A stretch of 9,024 nucleotides of DNA. It comes from DASQHM01 sp035632095. Its GTDB lineage: Bacteria; Pseudomonadota; Alphaproteobacteria; Ferrovibrionales; Ferrovibrionaceae. Positions 1 to 6,074 of the stretch are shown here, one piece after another. How positions within the stretch are numbered: position 1 is the first letter of the stretch; every line of letters starts with the position of its first letter. The translations under genes were made by a program, and so were the position numbers. The stretch is from NCBI GenBank assembly GCA_035632095.1, contig DASQHM010000092.1:1-9024 (forward strand). Reading direction: 5' to 3'. Under the pieces are notes generated by a model, which saw nothing but the letters and a program-made list of their open reading frames with translations, made no database searches and had not been told where the DNA came from.

Positions 1-198
1 GACGGCGCGCGCGCGTCGCCGGCGGCGCGGACGCGGCGTCTGCTGGCGCAACTCGCGGCCGAACGGTTGCGGCAAACCGTGATGCAGGACGCGCGGCCGG
101 ACATCGACATGATCTGCGAAGCGCTTCTGGTCGGAAAAATCGACTTCGAGACGGCGGTGCTGCGGGCGATCCGGCTGGCGGCGAAGCGCCGGATTTAG
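1..198 (+). CDS. C-terminal fragment of an unrecognised protein
   Basis: An open frame runs from the first base of the window to a TAG at 196-198 and encodes the last 65 residues of a protein whose start lies outside. The fragment is rich in Ala, Arg and Leu, starts with a basic low-complexity stretch and ends in what looks like amphipathic helices (for example DMICEALLVGKIDFETAVLRA) finishing in KRRI. The last part alternates hydrophobic and charged residues as a folded helical domain would. I see no motif that identifies a family and do not assign a function. It reads in the same direction as the thiolase gene, 79 bp upstream of that start, so co-transcription is possible. The main support for it being coding is the uninterrupted frame with GC-rich third positions and the absence of a better frame. 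Confidence 0.6.
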   Translation, partial: DGARASPAARTRRLLAQLAAERLRQTVMQDARPDIDMICEALLVGKIDFETAVLRAIRLAAKRRI

Positions 199-264
199 CC
201 CCCGGCCTAGGCTCTTCCCCTTACATTCGCCGCCTTATAGAGTGCGTTTTTCCAGGTCGCAGAG

Positions 265-270
265 GGAGGA
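265..270 (+). promoter_or_regulatory. Shine-Dalgarno site that fixes the thiolase start
   Basis: GGAGGA lies 7 nt before the ATG at 278. An in-frame GTG at 242 would add 12 residues, but it has no comparable site and the extra residues are not thiolase-like, so the ATG at 278 is preferred. Confidence 0.8.
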
Positions 271-277
271 TAACCAC

Positions 278-1462
278 ATGGCCGATGCCGTCATCGTTTC
301 CACCGCGCGCACGCCGATCGGCAAGGCATATCGCGGCGCGTTCAACAACACTCATGGCGCCACCATCGGCGGCCATGTCATCAAGACGGCTATCGAGCGC
401 GCCGGCGTCGAACCGGCGGAGGTCGAGGACGTGATCCTCGGCGCGGCGCAGCCGGAAGGCGCCACCGGCCAGAACATCGCGCGCCAGGCGGCCATTCGCG
501 CCGGGCTCCCCGTGACCACGGCGGGCGTCACCGTCAACCGCTTCTGCTCGTCGGGCATGCAAGCCATCAGCATGGCCGCGCAGCGCGTCATGGTGGACCG
601 GGTGCCGGTCATGGTGGCCGGCGGCCTCGAGTGCATCAGCCTGGTGCAGAACGAGCACCACAACAATTACCGCTCGCGCGAAGACTGGCTCACCAAGCAC
701 AAGCCGGAAGTCTATCTGCCCATGATCGACACGGCCGAAGTGGTGGCCAAGCGCTACAAGATCAGCCGCGAGGCGCAAGACGAATACGCGCTGCAGAGCC
801 AGAAGCGCACCGCCGCCGGGCAGCAGGCAGGCCGCTTCGACAAGGAAATCGCGCCGATGAAGTCGGTGAAGGTGATCGTCAACAAGGACACCGGCGCCAC
901 GCTCGAGGAAGAAGTCACGCTGACCAAGGACGAAGGCAACCGGCCCGACACCTCGCCGGAGGGCCTCGCGGCCCTTAAGCCGGTGCGCGGCGACGGCTTC
1001 TGCATCACCGCCGGCAACGCAAGCCAGCTTTCCGACGGCGCATCGGTCTGCGTGGTGATGGACGGCAAACTCGCGGAGAAGCGCGGGCTGCATCCGCTCG
1101 GCATCTATCGCGGCCTGGCGGTCGCCGGCTGCGAGCCGGACGAAATGGGCATCGGGCCGGTCTTCGCCGTGCCGCAGCTGCTGAAGCGTCAGGGCTTGAA
1201 GATGAGCGACATCGACCTTTGGGAATTGAACGAAGCGTTCGCGGTCCAGGTGCTCTATTGCCGCGACAAGCTCGGCATCCCGAATGACAAGCTCAACGTG
1301 GACGGCGGCGCGATCTCCATCGGGCATCCGTACGGCATGAGCGGCTCGCGCATGGTCGGACACGCGTTGATCGAGGGCAAGCGGCGCGGCGCCAAATACG
1401 TCGTCTGCACCATGTGCATCGGCGGCGGCATGGGCGCCGCCGGCCTGTTCGAAGTCGCGTAA
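278..1462 (+). CDS. Acetyl-CoA C-acyltransferase (thiolase)
   Basis: Encodes a 394-residue thiolase, the usual length for the family. Thiolases catalyse reversible Claisen condensation or thiolytic cleavage of 3-ketoacyl-CoA in the cytoplasm. The two catalytic cysteines are present: Cys90 in NRFCSSGMQ, which forms the acyl-enzyme, and Cys380 in CIGGGMG near the C-terminus. His350 in the GHPYGMSG motif and the NEAFA motif (from Asn318) complete the active site. ITAGNASQLSDGA is the typical motif of the family's C-terminal half. The start is fixed by GGAGGA at 265-270. Degradative (FadA/PcaF-like) and biosynthetic (PhaA/AtoB-like) members share all these motifs, so I cannot assign a substrate chain length or pathway. 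No hydratase/dehydrogenase partner (FadB-like) is adjacent; the next gene, msrQ, is functionally unrelated. Family assignment is near certain and the specific pathway is open. Confidence 0.95.
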   Translation: MADAVIVSTARTPIGKAYRGAFNNTHGATIGGHVIKTAIERAGVEPAEVEDVILGAAQPEGATGQNIARQAAIRAGLPVTTAGVTVNRFCSSGMQAISMAAQRVMVDRVPVMVAGGLECISLVQNEHHNNYRSREDWLTKHKPEVYLPMIDTAEVVAKRYKISREAQDEYALQSQKRTAAGQQAGRFDKEIAPMKSVKVIVNKDTGATLEEEVTLTKDEGNRPDTSPEGLAALKPVRGDGFCITAGNASQLSDGASVCVVMDGKLAEKRGLHPLGIYRGLAVAGCEPDEMGIGPVFAVPQLLKRQGLKMSDIDLWELNEAFAVQVLYCRDKLGIPNDKLNVDGGAISIGHPYGMSGSRMVGHALIEGKRRGAKYVVCTMCIGGGMGAAGLFEVA

Positions 1463-1481
1463 GTCCAGAGGCGCAACGGGG

Positions 1482-1514
1482 GTCCTCGTCCAGAGCTTGT
1501 CGAGGGACGAGGAT
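1482..1514. repeat. Palindromic intergenic repeat, copy A
   Basis: A perfect 9-bp inverted repeat, TCCTCGTCC (1483-1491) and GGACGAGGA (1505-1513), encloses the loop AGAGCTTGTCGAG. The loop carries the core GAGCTTGTCGA shared with three other copies at 6044-6145. The element fills most of the 55-bp gap between the thiolase stop and the msrQ start. The right arm contains the GAGG (1509-1512) that is the best ribosome-binding site for msrQ. Confidence 0.75.
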
Positions 1515-1517
1515 TCC

Positions 1518-2099
1518 ATGCTCCATCGCCGTCTGGTCTGGTGGGCGGCATTCTTCGCGTGCCTGGCGCCCGCCGCGCTGCTGTCGACGCGGTTCGACGA
1601 CCCGGGGTTCACCGCCAATCCGATGCCGGAGGTGATCCGCAGCTCAGGCCTCTGGTCGCTGCGCATCTTGCTGGCCGTGCTCCTGCTGCCGCGGATCGTG
1701 CCCGCGCTCGCAAGTCTTCGGCGCATGGTGGGCTTGTGGGCCGCGGCCTACGCGGCGCTGCATCTCGTCGCCTGGGCGCGCTACTACCGCTTCGACTGGG
1801 TCTTCCTGCTGGATGAGGCGGTCATGCGCCTCTATCTCACCATCGGCTCGCTCGGCGTGCTGATCCTGGCGCTACTGGCGGCGACGTCCTACGACGCCGC
1901 GCATCGATGGCTTGGAACGGCAGGGTGGAGGCGCCTGCATCTTGCGATCTATCCGGCGGCGATTGCCGGGTATGTCCACGCGGCCCTGGCGCTTCGCATG
2001 GGCCGGAACGAGACCGTGCTCTACGGTGCGCTGCTGGCGATCGCTCTCGTGTGGCGCCTGCATCGCGGCGTTATTTCCAGCACTCCACCAGCGGCGTGA
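1518..2099 (+). CDS. msrQ: MsrQ, haem-binding membrane subunit of MsrPQ
   Basis: A 193-residue, mostly hydrophobic protein that resembles E. coli MsrQ (YedZ) along its length, including an N-terminal NPMPEVIRSSG segment (NP…I…TG in YedZ), LRRMVGLWAAAYAALHL, and RLYLTIG. The expected haem-ligand histidines are present: His82 in AALHL, His141 in RRLH and His154 in GYVHA. The last two are 13 residues apart, as in YedZ. About five to six membrane helices are visible. MsrQ passes electrons from the quinone pool or a flavin reductase to periplasmic MsrP, which repairs oxidised methionines in envelope proteins. In most genomes msrP is directly upstream; here the upstream gene is a thiolase and no msrP is in the window. 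The ATG at 1518 follows GAGG at 1509-1512; a TTG at 1497 inside the repeat is an unlikely alternative. The 3' end overlaps the convergent protease gene by 29 bp. Confidence 0.9.
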   Translation: MLHRRLVWWAAFFACLAPAALLSTRFDDPGFTANPMPEVIRSSGLWSLRILLAVLLLPRIVPALASLRRMVGLWAAAYAALHLVAWARYYRFDWVFLLDEAVMRLYLTIGSLGVLILALLAATSYDAAHRWLGTAGWRRLHLAIYPAAIAGYVHAALALRMGRNETVLYGALLAIALVWRLHRGVISSTPPAA

Positions 2100-3390
2100 A
2101 GGTCTTGGCGCGCTCGCCCACGTCGGCCGCTTCCAGCTTGCGCCCCGCATCGGCGGTTTGATAGCGCACGCGGTTGTCGTCGAGGAATTTGCGGACCAGC
2201 GCGACCTTGATGGCGAAATTCACGTTCTGCGGAATGTCGCCGGTCACCGCAGCAATGCGCTGCGCGTCCAGCTTGGCGCTGACCACGCCGATCACGTTGC
2301 CGCTCATGTCGAGCAGCGGACCGCCGCTGTTGCCGGGCTGCACCGGCGCCGAGATCTGCAGGAAGCGCGCATCGTTTTTCAAGCCGGCCAGCGCGCTCAC
2401 GGCGCCGGTGGTGATATTGGCGTCGTCGGCCAACAACCCGGCATAGGGAAAGCCGACGGCGACCACGCCGTCTCCGGCGCGGGCGTCCGAGCCGGCGCGC
2501 AAGACCGCCGTGTTCGGCCAGGCTTTCGCCAATTGCAGCAGCGCCAGGTCGTTCTTGGAATCGCGCGACACGACATTCGCCACGATTGCAGCGTCGCCGA
2601 GATGGCGGACGCGCACGTGCCCGCACTGCGCAATGACGTGATCGTTGGTGACCACATGACCGGCCGCGCTCACCACGAAACCGCTGCCGGTGGCGATCGG
2701 GCCGGCTTCTTCGTCGCCTGCGCCGGCGCGCGACCCGCGCCGGGCGCCGGAACCCTTCGGCGAGAACTTGGCGACGAGCGCCTCCGCGCGTTCGTGCTGC
2801 TTGTCGGTCATCGCCGCGGAAAGCTGGTCGTGCATGGCCTTGACCTGGTCGCGCAGCTTACCCTTGGGCAAATCCCGAAGCGAAACGTCGAGCCACTTGT
2901 AGGCTTGAACCTTGTCCTTCCGCACGCCGGTGCCGCGCACATATGCCAGACCGAGCAGCGCCTCCGCTTCCGAAAGCCCGTGATTGGCGGATTTCTTGAA
3001 CCAATCGGCCGAAGCCTTTTCGTCGAGCTCGACGCCGCGCCCGTTCAGATACAACAAGCCAAGCATGTATTCGGCCAGCGGATCGTCCTGGTCGGCGGCT
3101 TTCTGGTACCAGCCATAAGCCACGCGATAGTCGCGCGGCACCGCCTTCCCCCCGATGTAGTAGACCATTCCCATAAAGGCCTGGGCGGAGGGATCGCCCT
3201 TTTCAGCGGCAGGCCGGAATTCGCGCACGGCGGCGGCCATGTCGCCGTGTTCCAGCGCGGCAATGCCACGATTAAGGTCCGCCAAGGCTGGTTCGGTGGC
3301 GCACATCAGTGCCAGGCCGGTCAGCACGGCACATACCATGCGTTTCGCCAGGCGAATTTTCGCGACAAGCGATACATCTTTTTGTGGCAT
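2071..3390 (-). CDS. Exported Sel1-repeat trypsin-like serine protease
   Basis: A 439-residue protein. Residues 18-37 form a signal peptide with likely cleavage at ALA37|D38. Three Sel1/TPR-like repeats follow at about 66-172, with motifs such as AEYMLGLLYLNGRGV and AEALLGLAYVRGTGV. A hinge rich in Gly/Arg (about 210-228) leads to an S1C-type protease domain at about 232-405. The catalytic triad is visible: His251 in TNDHVI, Asp281 in KNDLALLQL and Ser355 in QPGNSGGPL. No PDZ domain follows the protease, unlike DegP/DegQ; the protein ends after a short tail. The likely role is a periplasmic protease whose Sel1 repeats bind a partner or substrate (inference). The ATG at 3390 has GGGAG about 9 nt upstream; the ATG at 3339, immediately before the hydrophobic core, is a possible alternative start. 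The 3' end overlaps msrQ on the other strand by 29 bp. Co-location with msrQ fits envelope protein quality control, but convergent genes need not be related. Confidence 0.9.
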   Translation of the reverse strand: MPQKDVSLVAKIRLAKRMVCAVLTGLALMCATEPALADLNRGIAALEHGDMAAAVREFRPAAEKGDPSAQAFMGMVYYIGGKAVPRDYRVAYGWYQKAADQDDPLAEYMLGLLYLNGRGVELDEKASADWFKKSANHGLSEAEALLGLAYVRGTGVRKDKVQAYKWLDVSLRDLPKGKLRDQVKAMHDQLSAAMTDKQHERAEALVAKFSPKGSGARRGSRAGAGDEEAGPIATGSGFVVSAAGHVVTNDHVIAQCGHVRVRHLGDAAIVANVVSRDSKNDLALLQLAKAWPNTAVLRAGSDARAGDGVVAVGFPYAGLLADDANITTGAVSALAGLKNDARFLQISAPVQPGNSGGPLLDMSGNVIGVVSAKLDAQRIAAVTGDIPQNVNFAIKVALVRKFLDDNRVRYQTADAGRKLEAADVGERAKTFTPLVECWK

Positions 3391-3420
3391 ATCTCTCGCT
3401 CCCTAAACTCCCGGCAGAGA

Positions 3421-3458
3421 TATTTTTTCGTTGTTTACGTCTTGAAACAATATATCTA
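3421..3458. promoter_or_regulatory. AT-rich divergent promoter region with dyad
   Basis: The 164-bp gap between the divergent protease and four-cysteine protein genes contains the most AT-rich stretch of the window. It holds an inverted repeat, TTGTTT (3431-3436), 8 nt, AAACAA (3445-3450). Each arm can serve as a -35 element for one direction: rightward TTGTTT, 16 nt, TATCTA (3453-3458); leftward TTGTTT, 17 nt, AAAAAT (complement of 3422-3427). The matches to sigma-70 consensus are partial, so the exact elements are uncertain. A regulator binding the dyad could control both genes, which is inference. Confidence 0.35.
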
Positions 3459-3554
3459 ATAGCCAAACTACAATTTCCATTCCACCCAAGTCGCCCGCGC
3501 GGTGCGTGGTGCCGGGCGGGGCAGACCAGCGATGAGCCTTCGGCCGTGTTCCGA

Positions 3555-4187
3555 ATGACCTGGACCAGAGCGGGCCTGATTGGCGCGGCGGCGGCGTGTT
3601 TGGCGGCGGCGGTTTTCGTCGGCATCGGCGTGATCGGAACGGCGGACGGCCAGACGCAAAAACCGCGCAAGGCTCCAACCGACCCTTCGACCCAAGCGCC
3701 GCAGAGTCAGCAATCTCCGGCACCGCCCACCGCAGCGCAGCAAGCCGCAAACCAGCCGACCGTGCCGGCGCAACAGGCGCTCGCGCGGGGGTTCAAGACC
3801 TGCATCGGGGCGCTCGACAGTTCCGCGCGTAGTCTGGTGCAAGCCACGCCATACGGCGCGCTCAGCACCTGGAACAACCGCAACGCCGACGGCCGCACTT
3901 TCAGTACGGTGATCGCCACGGAGGATCCCGCGAGCACCGTGTTTCTCACCGAAGCGCCGACCCGTGACGGCGGTTGCGACAGCATCGCCGAGCGTATCGT
4001 GCCGTTGACCCAGACATGCGTTGCTTTCCGCGAGCAGTCGCTGGCGGGATGGAAGCTCGCCTGGGAGGCAAGCAAGAGCATGACGGCGTATTCCGGCCCC
4101 GACGGGCGCACCGTGTTCCTGATGCAGGGGCAGGCCGGCTGCGTCGCCATCGAGCGCCAGATCGCCTACGGCATGCCGGGAGGATAG
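3555..4187 (+). CDS. Exported four-cysteine protein of unknown function
   Basis: A 210-residue protein I do not recognise. Residues 5-29 are a hydrophobic segment (signal peptide or membrane anchor) after a short basic start. Residues 33-76 are a Gln/Pro/Ala/Thr-rich linker of low complexity. Residues 77-210 look like a folded domain with four cysteines, Cys83, Cys141, Cys155 and Cys196, which could form two disulfides in the periplasm. Cys15 lies inside the hydrophobic segment without a convincing lipobox. The start is uncertain: the ATG at 3555 has no clear ribosome-binding site, and a GTG at 3546 in the same frame is possible. Longer extensions upstream run into the promoter region and the protease gene and are unlikely. 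It is divergent from the Sel1-protease and may share its control region. The linker plus domain layout suggests display of the domain away from the inner membrane (inference). Confidence 0.75.
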   Translation: MTWTRAGLIGAAAACLAAAVFVGIGVIGTADGQTQKPRKAPTDPSTQAPQSQQSPAPPTAAQQAANQPTVPAQQALARGFKTCIGALDSSARSLVQATPYGALSTWNNRNADGRTFSTVIATEDPASTVFLTEAPTRDGGCDSIAERIVPLTQTCVAFREQSLAGWKLAWEASKSMTAYSGPDGRTVFLMQGQAGCVAIERQIAYGMPGG

Positions 4188-4400
4188 CCTCGATCCGCTC
4201 ACCCGCTGATCGCTCCCGGCGCTTCAGGGCGCAGGCGTCCGCACGCCGCTCGAATTGCCAATTGATCGTCGATGGACGAGGTGTCGATCGCGTTCGATCG
4301 TGACGCGAAGGAAGCTATGCGTACTCGCGGCTGCTCGATGTACCGCAAGCCGCTGTGGCAATACGAGACAGATTCAGATGAACGCGGCTACGACGGTGGC
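4188..4400. other. Mostly non-coding gap before tRNA-Arg
   Basis: About 210 bp between the four-cysteine protein gene and the 3' end of the tRNA. It contains a small hairpin, GGCGT (4234-4238) with ACGCC (4243-4247), which is not followed by a T run and so is not a convincing terminator. There is also one doubtful small ORF (4317-4445, listed separately). I saw no direct repeat of the tRNA 3' end that would mark an integrated element. Confidence 0.5.
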
Positions 4401-4445
4401 TGGCGCGCCGGGGAAGATTCGAACTCCCGACCCCCAGATTCGTAG
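4317..4445 (+). CDS. Doubtful small ORF overlapping tRNA antisense
   Basis: A 42-residue frame starting at ATG 4317 with a good Shine-Dalgarno sequence, GAAGGA at 4307-4312, 4 nt before the start. An upstream ATG at 4272 in the same frame would give 57 residues but has no such site. The product is polar and charged, with Trp, Tyr and Arg (…KPLWQYETDSDERGYDGGW…), a composition more protein-like than most random frames here. GC at third positions is only moderately raised. The last 15 codons run antisense through tRNA-Arg, and this part of the sequence is dictated by the tRNA. No family is recognised. It could be a real small protein that ends in the tRNA gene or a chance frame. Confidence 0.2.
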   Translation: MRTRGCSMYRKPLWQYETDSDERGYDGGWRAGEDSNSRPPDS

Positions 4446-4477
4446 TCTGGTGCTCTATCCAGCTGAGCTACCGGCGC
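4401..4477 (-). tRNA. tRNA-Arg (anticodon ACG)
   Basis: A complete 77-nt tRNA on the - strand, including encoded CCA (4403-4401). The acceptor stem GCGCCGG pairs with CCGGCGC. The D arm is GCTC/GAGC, the anticodon stem CCAGA/TCTGG with loop CTACGAA, giving anticodon ACG. The variable loop is GGGTC, and the T arm is GGGAG/CTTCC with loop TTCGAAT. The discriminator base is G. It reads CGU and, after A34-to-inosine editing, also CGC and CGA. No clear T-rich terminator follows on the - strand. Confidence 0.97.
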
Positions 4478-4523
4478 AATGCCACGGCGCGACATATGAA
4501 CACTGCCGCCGCCAAGGGTGCGG

Positions 4524-4552
4524 ACACTACTGAAATTGCCGAACGATAGCAA
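4524..4552 (-). promoter_or_regulatory. Possible tRNA-Arg promoter
   Basis: On the - strand TTGCTA (complement of 4547-4552) is followed after 17 nt by TAGTGT (complement of 4524-4529). A start a few bases later would give a leader of about 40 nt before the tRNA 5' end at 4477. The matches are 4/6 and 3/6, so this is tentative. Confidence 0.25.
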
Positions 4553-4609
4553 GCGTTCAGGCTTCACTTAATAAACCCTTGCGGTTGCGCGCTCGCGGGG
4601 AAAAGCTCC

Positions 4610-4638
4610 TTGTCGCTACCAGGGGCATTGGCTAAGAT
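4610..4638 (+). promoter_or_regulatory. Likely sigma-70 promoter of the lipoprotein gene
   Basis: TTGTCG (4610-4615), a 17-nt spacer and TAAGAT (4633-4638) match the sigma-70 consensus at 4/6 each with ideal spacing. Transcription would start near 4645, giving a leader of about 85 nt that begins with the hairpin CGTCTC-GGT-GAGACG (4645-4659), followed by a run of seven G (4665-4671). Confidence 0.4.
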
Positions 4639-4730
4639 CACGCCCGTCTCGGTGAGACGCTATCGGGGGGGTTCTGTCCGTATCGCAAGCAGGCAGAACC
4701 GCCGTGCAATACAACAAAAAATCCGGCGGC

Positions 4731-6035
4731 ATGAACGATGACCGGCACGAGCTACGCGGCATGACACCTCGCAGCATTGGGGCTCGCGGCTTTCCGATTC
4801 GCGACGGCGCGGTCGGACACACGCGCATCGGCCGCGCGCGGCACGCTTTGCTTCTCGGCGTCGCCATCGGTTTGGGCGGTTGTTCCTATGCAAGCGATGT
4901 TCTCTGGCCGTCGCTCAATGGCGATGCGGCGAGCAGCAGCACGCCCGCGACCGGCGCTCAGGCGAGCACGACGCAGCCGGTTACCACACAGCAAATCCCG
5001 CCGTCCGCAGCCGAGGCCAATCCCTCGCCGACGCTCAATCCTCCGGCGCTGGGCACCGGCCAGTTTGTCGCGCCGGCGCCGACGCCCGGCCAGCCGACCG
5101 GCACCTATGTCGGGCAAAAAGTGGGTGAGCTTCGCACGCAACTCAATCAGTTGCAGGCCACGGTCAACCAGCGCAACACCGCGCTCCAGCAGATCCGCAA
5201 CACGACGACGCAGGATTCCCAGCGGTATCACGGTCTGGTCGCCGCCATCACCACGCGGCTGCAGATCGGCACAACGCCGGGCAATCCGGTGCTGGTGTCG
5301 CAATGGAACCAGGCGCAGTCGGAGCTCGATCGCCTGGGGGCGGACGTCGCCAACATGAATTCGCTCGCGACCAACGTCGCCGGCGACGCCGGCCAGTCGA
5401 GCTATCTGCTGCAGGCGGCGCGCGCCACGTATGGCTTGTCCGGCGCAATCGACGAGGATCACCGCCAGCTTGCGATTCTCGAGGACGAAACCAATCGCAC
5501 GGTGGTGCTGATCGACCGACTGTTGCAGGAACTGAGCGACGACATCTCGCGTCAGACCACCTATGTCGGCAACGAGCGCTCGAACCTCACCACTCTGGCG
5601 CTCGGCGTGAAGAACGGCGAGATTTACGGCAATAGCCTGGCCAATCGCGCCTATCTATCCGCAGCGCCCTTGGCGTCGAACGCGCCGGCCGCGACGCGCG
5701 GGGCCGCGCGGCAGAACTTCGCGCTTGCCAATCGCGAGCCCCTGGTCGTCATTCGCTTCGACCGTCCGGACGTGCCCTATCAACAGGCGCTTTACACCGC
5801 CGTATCTAAGGCGCTTGAGCGCCGGCCGACGGCGCAGTTCGATCTGGTGGCCGTCGCCGCCAATGCCGAAGGCAACGCCGGCCAATCGGCGCTGAACCAG
5901 AATCAATCGCGGCGCAATGCCGAGCGCGTCATGCGCACCCTCACCGACATGGGCCTGCCGCCCGATCGCGTGAGCATGTCGGCGACCACGAGCTCACAGG
6001 TCGCGACCAACGAGGTTCACCTCTACGTGCATTGA
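4731..6035 (+). CDS. Lipoprotein with divergent OmpA-like C-terminal domain
   Basis: A 434-residue predicted lipoprotein. The hydrophobic core ALLLGVAIG runs into the lipobox LGGC, with lipid-modified Cys51. Residues 60-125 are a linker rich in Ser, Thr, Pro and Gln. A helical, probably coiled-coil region starts with VGELRTQLNQLQATVNQR and further helices extend to about residue 295. The last ~100 residues look like an OmpA/MotB-type fold: EPLVVIRFD, a helix, FDLVAVAANAEGN, then NQSRRNAERVMRTLTDMGLPPDRVSM and the final strand NEVHLYV. In canonical members a TDxTG-type Asp helps bind diaminopimelate in peptidoglycan; here the site reads ANAEGNAG and that Asp is absent, while SRR is kept. So an envelope anchoring or scaffold role is likely, but normal peptidoglycan binding is doubtful. 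The start is uncertain: GTG 4704, ATG 4731 and ATG 4761 are in frame and none has a strong ribosome-binding site; the n-region is long with any of them. A plausible promoter lies at 4610-4638. Confidence 0.75.
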   Translation: MNDDRHELRGMTPRSIGARGFPIRDGAVGHTRIGRARHALLLGVAIGLGGCSYASDVLWPSLNGDAASSSTPATGAQASTTQPVTTQQIPPSAAEANPSPTLNPPALGTGQFVAPAPTPGQPTGTYVGQKVGELRTQLNQLQATVNQRNTALQQIRNTTTQDSQRYHGLVAAITTRLQIGTTPGNPVLVSQWNQAQSELDRLGADVANMNSLATNVAGDAGQSSYLLQAARATYGLSGAIDEDHRQLAILEDETNRTVVLIDRLLQELSDDISRQTTYVGNERSNLTTLALGVKNGEIYGNSLANRAYLSAAPLASNAPAATRGAARQNFALANREPLVVIRFDRPDVPYQQALYTAVSKALERRPTAQFDLVAVAANAEGNAGQSALNQNQSRRNAERVMRTLTDMGLPPDRVSMSATTSSQVATNEVHLYVH

Positions 6036-6043
6036 CGGGCGAT

Positions 6044-6072
6044 CCTCACCCTGACCTTGTCGAAGGGTGGGG
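6044..6072. repeat. Palindromic intergenic repeat, copy B
   Basis: Arms CCTCACCCT (6044-6052) and AGGGTGGGG (6064-6072) pair over 9 bp with one G-T pair around the core GACCTTGTCGA. It lies 8 bp after the lipoprotein stop codon. Orientation of the core is as in copies A and D. Confidence 0.75.
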
Positions 6073-6074
6073 CC

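Noticed and set aside
242..277. GTG start at 242 extending the thiolase by 12 residues
   Set aside because: The strong GGAGGA at 265-270 serves ATG 278, and thiolases start close to the ADAVIVSTARTP motif.
221..1726. Long - strand frame of 501 codons opposite the thiolase and msrQ genes
   Set aside because: Antisense shadow of two clear genes in GC-rich DNA; Ala/Arg/His-rich with no recognisable domain.
1912..3459. Long + strand frame of 515 codons opposite the Sel1-protease gene
   Set aside because: Antisense shadow; the - strand product has complete repeats, catalytic triad and signal peptide.
3468..4202. - strand frame of 244 codons opposite the four-cysteine protein gene
   Set aside because: Arg/Leu-rich without a signal or domain; the + strand frame has an export signal, linker and folded domain in sensible order.
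4234..4247. Small GGCGT/ACGCC hairpin as a terminator after the four-cysteine protein gene
   Set aside because: Only 5 bp and not followed by a T run.
4188..4477. tRNA-Arg as an attachment site for an integrated element
   Set aside because: No integrase and no direct repeat of the tRNA 3' end seen in the window; flanking genes look like ordinary chromosomal genes.
4255..4533. A 92-codon + strand frame across the tRNA containing APGKIRTPDPQIRSLVLYPAELPA-like sequence
   Set aside because: This peptide is the antisense reading of tRNA-Arg and a well-known false annotation in many genomes; the tRNA structure explains the sequence.
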